DNA of 64,000 bases, from contig CAZAFH010000006.1 of assembly GCA_964484265.1 (NCBI GenBank), forward strand, positions 77,499-141,498, in the 5' to 3' direction. Positions 51,236 through 59,344 of the stretch are shown here, in pieces. The notes under the pieces were generated by a model. That model made no database searches. It was given only the letters and a program-made list of their open reading frames with translations, and was not told the DNA's origin. Position 1 is the stretch's first letter, and the number at the start of each line of letters is the position of its first letter. A program made the position numbers and the translations under genes. The stretch is from SIAQ01 sp964484265 (GTDB taxonomy: Bacteria; Planctomycetota; Planctomycetia; Gemmatales; Gemmataceae).

Positions 51236-53812
51236 ATGAAAATCCCCCTATCCTGGTTACGCGATTACATCGACATCACCCTGCCGCCGGCGCAGCTGAT
51301 CGAACGGCTCACTCTCGCGGGACTCGAAGTCGCTTCGACGCGTGTCTTCGGACTGCCAATCCCCGACGGCGTGCGCGTCAAGGCCGAAGAACGCGGGCCG
51401 GTCTGGGATCGCGACAAAATCTTCGTGGCCGAGGTGCTCGGCGTCGAGAAGCACCCGAATGCCGACAAGCTCAAGCTGCCGACCGTGACCTGGGGCGATG
51501 GCAAGGTCAAGCAACTCGTGACCGGTGCGCCAAATATCAAAGTCGGCGACAAGGGCCAAAAGGTCGTGCTCGCGCTGACCGGATCGGTACTCTTCGACGG
51601 CCATTCCGAGGTGCGCAAGCTCAGCGAACTCAAGCCGACGACCATCCGAGGCCTGCCGTCCGATGCCATGGTCTGCTCGCTGCTCGAACTGGGCGTTTCC
51701 GAGAATAAGGAAGATCACGTAGGCATCATTTTTCTCGAAAACGACGCACCTGTCGGCATGCCGCTCGCCGACTTCATGGGCGATATCGTCCTCGAAGTAG
51801 ACGTATTGCCCAACATGGCCCGTTGCCTGGCGCTGCTGGGGATCGCTCGCGAAGTCGCAGCTATCACCGGTGCGAACATCAAGGTTCCAACGACCGCGCT
51901 GCCGCGCGAGGGTGAACCGGCTGTGGCACTGGTGAACGTGCAAATAGAGAACCCTGCCCTTTGTGCTCGCTATTCGGCCATGGTGATCAAGAACGTCACC
52001 CTTGGCGAGGCTCCGGGATGGATGCAGCGCCGACTTCTTTACGCAGGCATGAGGCCGATTAGCAACATCGTGGACATCACCAACTTCGTCATGCTCGAGT
52101 GGGGCCAACCTCTGCATGCGTTCGACTACGACGTGCTCGTCAAACGCGCCGACGGCAAAACGCCGACGATCATCGTTCGGCCCGCCCGTGATGGCGAAAC
52201 GCTGGTGACGCTCGACAAGCAGGAACGAAAGCTGTCGCCAGACCATTTGGTCATCGCCGACACGAAGGGTCCAATCGCGCTTGCGGGCGTGATGGGCGGG
52301 CTGGAAACTGAGGTTTCGGCGACTACGAAGAATATCTTACTCGAATCGGCGAGCTTCGATTTCGTAAGCATTCGCCGGACGTTTAGGCATTTCGATTTGC
52401 CGAGCGAGGCGAGCGCTCGCTTCAGCCGGGGGATCCACCCGGAAACGGTGAAGCCCGCCGCCGAGCGTGCCGCCGACCTGATGCGGCAATACGCATCGGG
52501 CACGGTGTGTGCCGGGCTGGTCGATTGCTACCCGGCGCCGAAGCCGCCGCAGGTCGTCGAGTTCAGCACCGAGGCGATGGATCGGCTGCTCGGTTTCAAG
52601 ATCGCGCCGGAGGAAGCGGTGCGGATTTTGAAGGCGCTGGAGTATTCGGTGGATTCGCCCTCATCCCCAACCCCTCTCTCGGAGAGAGAGGGGAGAGAGA
52701 GGAAATTCACGGTCACCGTGCCGACACATCGGCTCGATATTCAGGAAGGCGCCGCCGACCTTGTCGAAGACATCGTGCGCATTTACGGCTATGACCGCGT
52801 GCCGACGACGTTGCTGTCCGAGCCGTTGCCGAAGCAGCAGGCGAATGCGCCGATCGCCTTCGAGGAGAGCGTGCGCGATATTCTCGCGAATTGCGGCTTG
52901 CAAGAGGTGCTCTGCTATTCGTTGACGACGCCCGAAAAGGAAGCCGCGCTGCTCGGCCAGCGCGAATACGTGACTCTGAAAAATCCGATTTCGAGCGAGC
53001 GCTCCGTCATGCGTCAGAGCGTGCTGGCCAGCGTGCTCGAGATTGCTGAGAGCAATCTGCGCCACACCGACGACGTACGGCTCTTCGAGGTCGGATTCGC
53101 ATACATTCCGCCCAAGCCCAATGGTGAGCGCAGCGAACCGTTGGGGTCAATCCTCCCCGACGAGCCACGCCGGTTGGCGATCGTGATGACCGGTCGGCGC
53201 GAACAGGAATCGTGGACCGACGCCGGCGCGAAGGATAAACAGCCGCTCGATTTCTTCGACCTAAAAGGCGTGGTCGAGGCAATGACCCACGATTTGCATT
53301 TAGGTAAAATATCGTACACGCAAGCGAAGTCGGCGTACTTGCATCCGGGACAATCCGCGACGTTGATTGTCGGCGAGAGCCCGGTCGGCGACTTCGGCGT
53401 GCTGCATCCCAAGGTCGCGCAGAAGTTTGGCCTGGGCGAACGCACGATTCTTGTCGCCGAGTTTGACGTCGAAGCGTTGCAAGCGCTGACGCCGCCGCGA
53501 CACAGCTACACGCCTGTGCCTCGTTTCCCGGCAGCGCTGCGCGATATCGCCATCGTGGTGGACGAGGCGATCACGGCGGAACGCATCGAGGCGGAAATTC
53601 GCACCGCTGCGGGCGACCTTCTGGGCGGCGTGAAGCTGTTCGACGTTTACCGAGGCAACCAGGTCACCGCCGGCACGAAGAGCCTCGCCTACGCGCTATC
53701 GTACCAGGCCGACGACCGCACTCTCGCGGACAAGGAAATCGACAAGCTGCACAAGAAAATCGAGGATCGCCTGAAACAGACGCTCAAAGCGACGATCCGC
53801 GGCAAGGAATGA
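51236..53812 (+). CDS. pheT: PheT, phenylalanyl-tRNA synthetase beta subunit, with two repeat-derived inserts
   Basis: Predicted 858 residues, longer than the usual 790-800. Domains in order: the N-terminal opening MKIPLSWLRDYIDI, tRNA-binding (EMAP-like) domain KIFVAEVLGVEKHPNADKLK, B3/B4 region, B5 domain, catalytic-like core, and FDX anticodon-binding C-terminus (FPAALRDIAIVVDEAITAERIE ... LADKEIDKLHKKIEDRLKQTL). Two segments look foreign. Residues 475-489 (SPSSPTPLSEREGRE) are encoded by a copy of the CTCTCCC/GAGAGG repeat. Residues 626-637 (PKPNGERSEPLG) are encoded by a TGAGCGCAGCGA hairpin. Both keep the frame. The ATG at 51236 gives the standard N-terminus. Confidence 0.95.
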   Translation: MKIPLSWLRDYIDITLPPAQLIERLTLAGLEVASTRVFGLPIPDGVRVKAEERGPVWDRDKIFVAEVLGVEKHPNADKLKLPTVTWGDGKVKQLVTGAPNIKVGDKGQKVVLALTGSVLFDGHSEVRKLSELKPTTIRGLPSDAMVCSLLELGVSENKEDHVGIIFLENDAPVGMPLADFMGDIVLEVDVLPNMARCLALLGIAREVAAITGANIKVPTTALPREGEPAVALVNVQIENPALCARYSAMVIKNVTLGEAPGWMQRRLLYAGMRPISNIVDITNFVMLEWGQPLHAFDYDVLVKRADGKTPTIIVRPARDGETLVTLDKQERKLSPDHLVIADTKGPIALAGVMGGLETEVSATTKNILLESASFDFVSIRRTFRHFDLPSEASARFSRGIHPETVKPAAERAADLMRQYASGTVCAGLVDCYPAPKPPQVVEFSTEAMDRLLGFKIAPEEAVRILKALEYSVDSPSSPTPLSEREGRERKFTVTVPTHRLDIQEGAADLVEDIVRIYGYDRVPTTLLSEPLPKQQANAPIAFEESVRDILANCGLQEVLCYSLTTPEKEAALLGQREYVTLKNPISSERSVMRQSVLASVLEIAESNLRHTDDVRLFEVGFAYIPPKPNGERSEPLGSILPDEPRRLAIVMTGRREQESWTDAGAKDKQPLDFFDLKGVVEAMTHDLHLGKISYTQAKSAYLHPGQSATLIVGESPVGDFGVLHPKVAQKFGLGERTILVAEFDVEALQALTPPRHSYTPVPRFPAALRDIAIVVDEAITAERIEAEIRTAAGDLLGGVKLFDVYRGNQVTAGTKSLAYALSYQADDRTLADKEIDKLHKKIEDRLKQTLKATIRGKE
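52658..52703. repeat. CTCTCCC/GAGAGGG-type repeat inside pheT
   Basis: CCCTCATCCCCAACCCCTCT..GAGAGAGAGGGGAGAG corresponds to the intergenic copy at 969-1012 (CCCTCACCCCCGACCCCTCT..GAGAGGGGAGG). It adds about 15 codons to pheT without stop codons. Confidence 0.75.
53111..53146 (+). repeat. REP-like hairpin (copy 4) inside pheT
   Basis: Stem CCCAATGG (53117-53124) and CCGTTGGG (53138-53145) around TGAGCGCAGCGAA, identical to the intergenic copy at 48484-48512 in reverse orientation. It is translated in frame as PKPNGERSEPLG. Confidence 0.88.
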
Positions 53813-53872
53813 TCCAATCAGGAGCGTGACTTGTCCGACTACGCTACGCGTTATTCACGAAAGGGAATTTCG

Positions 53873-54364
53873 ATGCGAATCCGATTCACCGCGGTTTTGA
53901 GCTTTGTCTTCGCAGGATTCTGTGGCCAGGATCTTCGCGCCCAGGATTATCTCAAGGAAGACGGGCGACTCGCCGAACCGTTCAAACTCGTGCAACTGCA
54001 AGGCGGCTTTGCGGGCTACACGGGAGTGCAATACAGCATCGCTCCCGATGGCGTCTGGATGATGGACAGCGTCTTCAATCAAAAGAAAACGCTCAAGAAC
54101 AAGGGAAAGCTCTCCCCCGTCGATTTGATGAAACTGAACAAGATTCTGGAGAAGTACGATCTCGCCAAACTGCCGCCGAAATCGGGAAAACAACCCGGTG
54201 CGAACCCGCACACGATCACCTTCGAATTTGGCGCCATGCGCGCGACACTCGTCGGCCAAACCCGCCCCAAACGCGATCCGCAAGATCCGACAGCGAGCGT
54301 CGCCAGCCGATTCGCCGGGATTTGGGATGAAGTCGTGGAACTGATGGCGCCAAAAAAGAAATAG
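53873..54364 (+). CDS. secreted protein of unknown function
   Basis: Predicted 163 residues with a signal peptide (MRIRFTAVLSFVFAGFCGQDLRA-QD). AAAGGG lies upstream of the ATG. An alternative TTG at 53831 also has AGGAG before it but would bury the signal peptide. The mature part has beta-rich sequence (VQLQGGFAGYTGVQYSIAPDGVWMMDS) and a helix LSPVDLMKLNKILEKYDLAKLP. No known family. It follows pheT by 60 bases and is closed by a hairpin terminator. Confidence 0.68.
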   Translation: MRIRFTAVLSFVFAGFCGQDLRAQDYLKEDGRLAEPFKLVQLQGGFAGYTGVQYSIAPDGVWMMDSVFNQKKTLKNKGKLSPVDLMKLNKILEKYDLAKLPPKSGKQPGANPHTITFEFGAMRATLVGQTRPKRDPQDPTASVASRFAGIWDEVVELMAPKKK

Positions 54365-54394
54365 CGATGACACCGAACGCGACGAAGCTGTAAC

Positions 54395-54430
54395 CGTAGG
54401 CATCACGCTCCGCGTGATGCATTTTTTTTT
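54395..54430 (+). terminator. 26-bp palindromic element copy 2 with T-tract
   Basis: GCATCACGC (54400-54408) and GCGTGATGC (54412-54420) form a perfect stem with loop TCC, followed by a run of ten T after one A. The 26 bases 54395-54420 are the exact reverse complement of 7307-7332. Here it clearly has the shape of an intrinsic terminator for the 53873 gene. Confidence 0.8.
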
Positions 54431-54449
54431 GCCCGGAAGGGGCCGGAAC

Positions 54450-54602
54450 AAATCAGCCCAGGGCAACGCCCTGGGTAATCGAAGCTCAGGGCTCAGTCGC
54501 TCTGAAAGAGCATAACAATCACCAAAGCCGCCAGTAGTCTTGCCCTTTCAGGGCTCCTCCGAGCAAAGAACTATTTAACCCAGGGCGTTGCCCTGGGCTA
54601 AT
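54450..54602. repeat. inverted pair of CCCAGGGC/GCCCTGGG palindromes
   Basis: The left copy GCCCAGGGCAACGCCCTGGG and the right copy CCCAGGGCGTTGCCCTGGGC are inverted copies about 100 bp apart. Each can form a hairpin on its own, and the two can also pair with each other. Confidence 0.8.
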
Positions 54603-54772
54603 TTGTTTCGGCACCATCGGTGCAAAATGCCGTGCCAAAAATCGCAAATGGAGAAGTGAAGAGTTTCGCCTCCAAATCCGCGGCATCGGCTCAAATTCTC
54701 GGCTTTCGTTGGAGAATATTGTAGGCCGCCGACGGTCCTGACTCGCCATTGGAGGGATGGAGTCATTTCGCA

Positions 54773-54778
54773 TATAAT
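54773..54778 (+). promoter_or_regulatory. -10 box TATAAT for the ACT-domain gene
   Basis: A perfect TATAAT lies 32 bases before the ATG at 54811. The best -35 is TTGGAG at 54749-54754 (18-base spacing), a poor match. Confidence 0.5.
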
Positions 54779-54810
54779 GAACGAGTCACCATCCAGGGAG
54801 GCTGAATACC

Positions 54811-55314
54811 ATGAGTTTCGGCGGCGATGAAGAGGCAGGAGTCGGGTACGCCACCGCCCGCGGGCGCGATTGGCCCAGCGTTCGCCAGTTCAACGTCTTT
54901 CTCGCCAATCGGCTTGGCGCGTTGCTCGGCCTGGTTCGGCGTTTCGAAACCACCGATATTCGCATCATCGCCTTGACGGTCGTCGATTCGTCCGATTGCG
55001 CGATCATTCGCGTGGTCGTCAGCGAACCGGATCGAGCGTACGAGATTCTCCATGACGCCAATTTCCCGTTCTCCGAAAGCGAACTTCTCGTGGTCACTCT
55101 GCCCGATGGGCCGCAGCCGCTGTTGCAAATCTGCAAGGCATTGCTCGGCGCCGAGGTCAGCATTCATTACGCCTATCCGTTGATCGCCGGGCACAACGGC
55201 AGGCCTGCGGTGGCGCTGAACGTCGAAGACATCGAGACCGCGTCAACGCAATTGCAACAGCGCGGTTTCACGTTGATCTCGGAAAAAGAATTAGGTGAAG
55301 GCGATTCGTTCTGA
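54811..55314 (+). CDS. ACT-domain protein
   Basis: Predicted 167 residues. Two ACT-like halves: RQFNVFLANRLGALLGLVRRFETTDIRIIALTVVDSSDCAIIRVVVSEPDRAYEILHDANFPF and a second one from VVTLPDGPQPLLQICKALLGAEVSIHYAYPL. ACT domains bind amino acids and regulate enzymes; proteins of this shape resemble acetolactate synthase small-subunit-like regulators. AGGGAGG lies upstream. It precedes the XdhC-type gene by 13 bases, but a functional link is not obvious. Confidence 0.8.
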   Translation: MSFGGDEEAGVGYATARGRDWPSVRQFNVFLANRLGALLGLVRRFETTDIRIIALTVVDSSDCAIIRVVVSEPDRAYEILHDANFPFSESELLVVTLPDGPQPLLQICKALLGAEVSIHYAYPLIAGHNGRPAVALNVEDIETASTQLQQRGFTLISEKELGEGDSF

Positions 55315-55327
55315 TCGAAAATGAACT

Positions 55328-56422
55328 ATGCGTGATTTGCTAGCAGAACTGTATCGGACTCTTGAAGCCGGCCGCGATTGCGTCTTTTGCTCGGTCGTCG
55401 AGACGCGCGGTTCCACGCCGCAAAAAGCAGGCGCGGCGATGCTCGTCTTCCCCGACGGGCGGCAGGTCGGCACGCTCGGAGGCGGATGCGTCGAGGCCGA
55501 GGTGAAGCGGCAAGCACTCAAAACGCTCGCGGGTGATGACGCTGGGAAGACGGAGGTTCTCACATTCAATCTGGATGACAACTACGGCTGGGACGACGGC
55601 CTGATCTGCGGCGGGCGCATGAGCATCCTCGCCGACCCGCTAATGAAGAGCAGCGAACGCCATCAACGGCTGCGCGAATATTATGGCCGATTCCACGCCG
55701 TCGTCGAATCCGGCGCCGGCTGCACCGAGGCGGTGACGGTTTCGCCCGAGGTTGGCTCCGTCGGTGGTCGATACTTGTTTGACGCGCACGGCCAGGCGCT
55801 CGATCAGCTTGCCGATGTGCCCGTGCCAGCTGCAGTGCGAGAGGGCTTGATTCCGCTGGAGCGTCGGCCCAAGGCCTGGCATCAGCACGGAGTCGCCTAC
55901 CTGCCATTCCTACCGCGCGTCACGTTGTTGATTGTCGGCGGTGGCCACGTGGGGCAAGCCGTGGCCAAGCTCGCCGCGGATCTCGACTTCGAGTCGTGGG
56001 TTCTCGACGATCGCGAGGCATTCGCAAATAAACAGCGTTTTCCGACGTCGTGCCGACACATCGTCGGCGATATTGGCCAGGAATTGCGCACTCTCGTACC
56101 GGCACTCACGTCGTCGATCTATGCTCTGATCGTTACCCGCGGACATGCCCACGACGAAGAAGCGCTTTACCATCTCGCGATTTCAAAGGCCGGCTACATC
56201 GGCATGATCGGCAGCAAACGCAAGATCAAACTTATCTACGACGACCTACTCGCTCGCGGCATCCCGCTCGAGGCGCTGCAAAAAGTACACGCTCCACTCG
56301 GATTCGATATCGGCTCACAAACGGTTCCCGAAATCGCCGTCAGCATCCTTGCCGAGCTGATCGCCGTCCGCAATCGCGGTGCGACGATCCCCTCGGCACG
56401 CATCCAGGTGCGAGCGAGTTGA
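55328..56422 (+). CDS. XdhC/CoxI-family protein
   Basis: Predicted 364 residues. The N-terminal XdhC domain has FCSVVETRGSTPQKAGAAMLVFPDGRQVGTLGGGCVEAEV and LICGGRMSIL, with Cys residues typical of the family. The C-terminal XdhC Rossmann domain has VTLLIVGGGHVGQAVAKLAADLDFESWVLDDRE and YIGMIGSKRKIKLIYDDLLARGI. XdhC binds sulfurated molybdenum cofactor and delivers it to xanthine dehydrogenase-type enzymes. No molybdoenzyme lies in this window, so its client is elsewhere or it has another role. Confidence 0.88.
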   Translation: MRDLLAELYRTLEAGRDCVFCSVVETRGSTPQKAGAAMLVFPDGRQVGTLGGGCVEAEVKRQALKTLAGDDAGKTEVLTFNLDDNYGWDDGLICGGRMSILADPLMKSSERHQRLREYYGRFHAVVESGAGCTEAVTVSPEVGSVGGRYLFDAHGQALDQLADVPVPAAVREGLIPLERRPKAWHQHGVAYLPFLPRVTLLIVGGGHVGQAVAKLAADLDFESWVLDDREAFANKQRFPTSCRHIVGDIGQELRTLVPALTSSIYALIVTRGHAHDEEALYHLAISKAGYIGMIGSKRKIKLIYDDLLARGIPLEALQKVHAPLGFDIGSQTVPEIAVSILAELIAVRNRGATIPSARIQVRAS

Positions 56423-56467
56423 TGGGACGAAGCTTCGCCTTTTAGGATTTCCAATACGAGGCCAAGC

Positions 56468-57700
56468 ATGGCGAACAGTCCACCGCGGATTGCAATACTC
56501 GGCGCCGGCCCGATCGGCCTGGAAGCCGGACTTTACGCTCGGCAACTCAAGCTCCCGTTTACCATCTTCGAGCAAGGGCGAATTGGCGAACATGTCTGGC
56601 GCTGGGGCCACGTGAGGCTGTTCAGCCCGTTCGGCATGAACACGACGCCGCTGGGCCGCAAGGCCGTCGCTAGCGTTCGGCTCGACACGGCCTTTCCGGC
56701 GGACGATCAATGCATCACGGGCCGCGAGCATATCGAGCGCTATCTCGCCCCGCTCGCCGAGGGTCTCAAGGATCGCATCAAGACGGAATCGCGCGTCGTG
56801 AATATCGGCCGCGCGGGCTTGTACAAGCACGAAGCCATCGGCGATCCGGCTCGAGCGAAGACGCCATTCATGCTCGTGGTTCGCGAGAAGCAGCAGGAGC
56901 GTTACGAGGAAGCCGACATCGTCTTGGATTGCACGGGGAGCTATTCCCACCATCGCTGGCTGGGGCCCAGCGGACTGCCGGCGCTTGGCGAATCGCAGGC
57001 CGAGCCATCGATCGCCTATGGCCTACCGGATATTCTCGGCGATGCCCGGCGCGACTACATCAACAAGTCGATCCTCGTCATCGGCGCGGGCTACTCGGCG
57101 GCGACCACGGTCTGCTCGCTGGCGAAACTCGCGCTCGAGTACAATTCCACCTGGACGACCTGGGTCTCGCGCTCCACGCAAAGCCAACCGCTGCGGCGCA
57201 TCGCCAGCGATCCGCTGCGCGAACGCGACAAACTCGCCGTCAGCGCCAACCTGCTGGCAACCCGCGATGACGACAACGTCGAGTATCGCGGCAACACCGT
57301 GGTCGAGCAGATCGAAATCCTTCAGCAGAATCAAGGCTATCGAGTCACGCTGCGGACCGGCACGCAGAAGAAGCCGATCGAAGTCGAAAAGATCATCGCC
57401 AATGTTGGCTACACGCCCGATCGCGCGATCTATCGTGAGCTGCAAATCCACGAATGTTACGCGACCTTCGGACCCATGAAACTGGCAGCCGCGCTCATGG
57501 GGCAGAAATCCAACGACTGCATGAAACAAGTCTGCCACGGCCCGGAGTCACTGCGAAATCCCGAGCCGAACTATTTCATCCTCGGCGCGAAGAGCTTCGG
57601 CCGCAACTCGCATTTCCTGCTTCGGCTAGGCTTCGAGCAAGTCCGCGACGTGTTTACGCTCATCACCAGAGACGACAAACTGGACCTTTATCGCGCGTGA
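56468..57700 (+). CDS. FAD/NAD(P)-dependent oxidoreductase
   Basis: Predicted 410 residues. The N-terminal FAD-binding Rossmann motif is RIAILGAGPIGLEAGLYARQLKLPFTIFEQG. A second dinucleotide-binding motif, ILVIGAGYSAATTVCSLAKLA, lies near residue 205. The layout resembles flavin monooxygenases or thioredoxin-reductase-like flavoproteins; no Cys-x-x-Cys is present. The substrate is unknown. It follows the XdhC-type gene after 45 bases and is separated from cysD by a palindromic repeat. Confidence 0.82.
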   Translation: MANSPPRIAILGAGPIGLEAGLYARQLKLPFTIFEQGRIGEHVWRWGHVRLFSPFGMNTTPLGRKAVASVRLDTAFPADDQCITGREHIERYLAPLAEGLKDRIKTESRVVNIGRAGLYKHEAIGDPARAKTPFMLVVREKQQERYEEADIVLDCTGSYSHHRWLGPSGLPALGESQAEPSIAYGLPDILGDARRDYINKSILVIGAGYSAATTVCSLAKLALEYNSTWTTWVSRSTQSQPLRRIASDPLRERDKLAVSANLLATRDDDNVEYRGNTVVEQIEILQQNQGYRVTLRTGTQKKPIEVEKIIANVGYTPDRAIYRELQIHECYATFGPMKLAAALMGQKSNDCMKQVCHGPESLRNPEPNYFILGAKSFGRNSHFLLRLGFEQVRDVFTLITRDDKLDLYRA

Positions 57701-57713
57701 ACTACTCGCCGAT

Positions 57714-57771
57714 TCTCGCTTGCGGCTTAGCGCTCCGCATGTCACCTTGCCGAGCGCTAAGCCTTTCACAG
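57714..57771. repeat. palindromic repeat, CGCTTGC/TTAGCG family (copy)
   Basis: CTCGCTTGCGGCTTAGCGCTC followed by GAGCGCTAAGCC forms an imperfect stem between the flavoprotein gene and cysD. Confidence 0.65.
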
Positions 57772-57850
57772 ATTGCCCAACCTGTCATTCACTCGACGTC
57801 GTTGCGAGGCATGACGCCTTTCGATAGAACAAGGGTAGACAGGAGTTGGA

Positions 57851-58771
57851 ATGATTAGCAGCAATTACAACTTGACCCACCTCAAACTACTCGAAGCCGA
57901 GAGCATTCACATTATCCGCGAGGTTGCCGCCGAGTTCGAGCGCCCGGTGATGCTCTATTCCATAGGCAAGGACTCCGCAGTCATGCTGCGCCTCGCGCAA
58001 AAGGCGTTCCACCCCGGGCGGCTGCCCTTCCCGCTGTTGCATGTGGATACAACCTGGAAATTCCGGGCGATGATCGAATTCCGCGATCGCTTCTGCCGCG
58101 AGCAGAACCTCGACCTGAAGGTCTGGATCAACCCGGAGGGAAAGGCCCAGAACATCAACCCGTTCGACCACGGCTCAAAGAAGCACACCGACATCATGAA
58201 GACCGTGGCGCTGAAGCAGGCGCTCAACCACTACCAGTACGACGCGGCGTTCGGCGGCGCGCGGCGCGACGAGGAAAAGAGCCGGGCCAAGGAGCGCGTC
58301 TACAGCTTCCGCGATCGCATGCACCAGTGGGACCCGAAGAACCAGCGGCCCGAACTCTGGAACCTGTTCAACGGCAAAATCAACAAGGGCGAGAGCATCC
58401 GCGTCTTCCCGCTCAGCAACTGGACCGAACTGGACGTCTGGCAGTACGTTCACCTGGAGAACATTCCAATCGTACCGCTCTACTTCGCCGCGGAGCGGCC
58501 AGTCGTCGAGCGTGACGGCACGCTCATCATGGTGGACGACGAGCGGATGGAAAAGCGACTACGCCCCGGCGAAGTGCCGATGATGAAACGGGTGCGTTTC
58601 CGCACACTGGGCTGCTATCCGCTGACGGGCGCGATCGAGAGCAACGCGACGACGCTGCCGGAAATCATCGAGGAAATGCTGCTTGCCCGGAACTCCGAGC
58701 GGCAAGGCCGGGTCATCGACCACGATGAGACCGGCTCGATGGAGCAGAAGAAGCGCGAAGGGTATTTCTAG
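57851..58771 (+). CDS. cysD: CysD, sulfate adenylyltransferase small subunit
   Basis: PP-loop ATP sulfurylase subunit that makes APS from sulfate and ATP with CysN. Predicted 306 residues. Motifs: LYSIGKDSAVMLRLAQKAF (PP-loop), LPFPLLHVDTTWKFRAMIEFRDR, AAFGGARRDEEKSRAKERV, VFPLSNWTELDVWQYV and LGCYPLTGAIES. The complete sequence ends MEQKKREGYF. CysN normally follows at once. Here the next 5.1 kb carries unrelated genes, and a cysN start appears at 63923. Confidence 0.96.
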   Translation: MISSNYNLTHLKLLEAESIHIIREVAAEFERPVMLYSIGKDSAVMLRLAQKAFHPGRLPFPLLHVDTTWKFRAMIEFRDRFCREQNLDLKVWINPEGKAQNINPFDHGSKKHTDIMKTVALKQALNHYQYDAAFGGARRDEEKSRAKERVYSFRDRMHQWDPKNQRPELWNLFNGKINKGESIRVFPLSNWTELDVWQYVHLENIPIVPLYFAAERPVVERDGTLIMVDDERMEKRLRPGEVPMMKRVRFRTLGCYPLTGAIESNATTLPEIIEEMLLARNSERQGRVIDHDETGSMEQKKREGYF

Positions 58772-59344
58772 TAGTAGTTACGCCTCTCGCCGGCGAAATT
58801 GACGTTTCCGAGCCGCGCACGCAGCTCAGCGGAGTAAGCGGTTTGGCTGGCAGGCGCCTACGACAATGTGTCAATCCCGGCCGCGCGTGGTATAGTTGTT
58901 AGCTGTCAGTACGGAGAAGCAGTAGTCCATGCAGGGCGAGCCTGCCTCATGTTTCTGACATCGGACACCTATCTACCATTAACCATCCATGGCCCCCTTC
59001 TTGTTTGCAAATGGCGGTCGCAAAGGGAGTAGCATGGATTCGAGTTCCTAGATGAATGGAAGCCGCTGGCGAGGGAACCCTTGCCTAATTTCAGAATGAA
59101 GTGAAAAGACAGCATTCCGATCCGAGCACGAATAAGATTACGGAATCGCAAGCGGAATGCGAAGATTTTTGCAACAAGTTGGTTAAAGATTTGTTGCCGC
59201 CCGAAAACTCACCCTTTAGAATAACAATATCTACGTGGGTCGTCGGCGAATCATTTTTTGCACCCACGTTCTGTTCTGGTGCTCAGTACTAATCACCAGC
59301 GGTAAGTCAACGGATTGCAACCGGGTTCGTACTGCGGTGTGGTG
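58772..59344. other. 573-bp gap at the left edge of the cysD-cysN island
   Basis: No convincing gene. A GTG-initiated frame at 59101-59292 (63 codons) has no ribosome binding site and no family resemblance. TGTCAGTAC at 58904-58912 is repeated in inverted orientation (GTACTGACA at 63898-63906) just before cysN, so the pair brackets the island. The right part carries the leader of the hybrid kinase gene. Confidence 0.5.

Larger units (their letters stand above)
54365..54810. other. 446-bp gap: terminator, inverted repeats, promoter
   Basis: After the terminator comes an inverted pair of the palindrome CCCAGGGC..GCCCTGGG (about 54450-54477 and 54575-54602) with AATCAGCC/GGCTAATTTG-type ends. 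Between them are smaller palindromes (CTCTGAAAGAG, GCCCTTTCAGGGC). The last part holds a promoter. No gene is seen. Confidence 0.7.

Noticed and set aside
59101..59292. 63-codon GTG-started frame before the hybrid kinase
   Set aside because: No ribosome binding site, no recognisable family, and odd composition. It was kept as part of the gap description.
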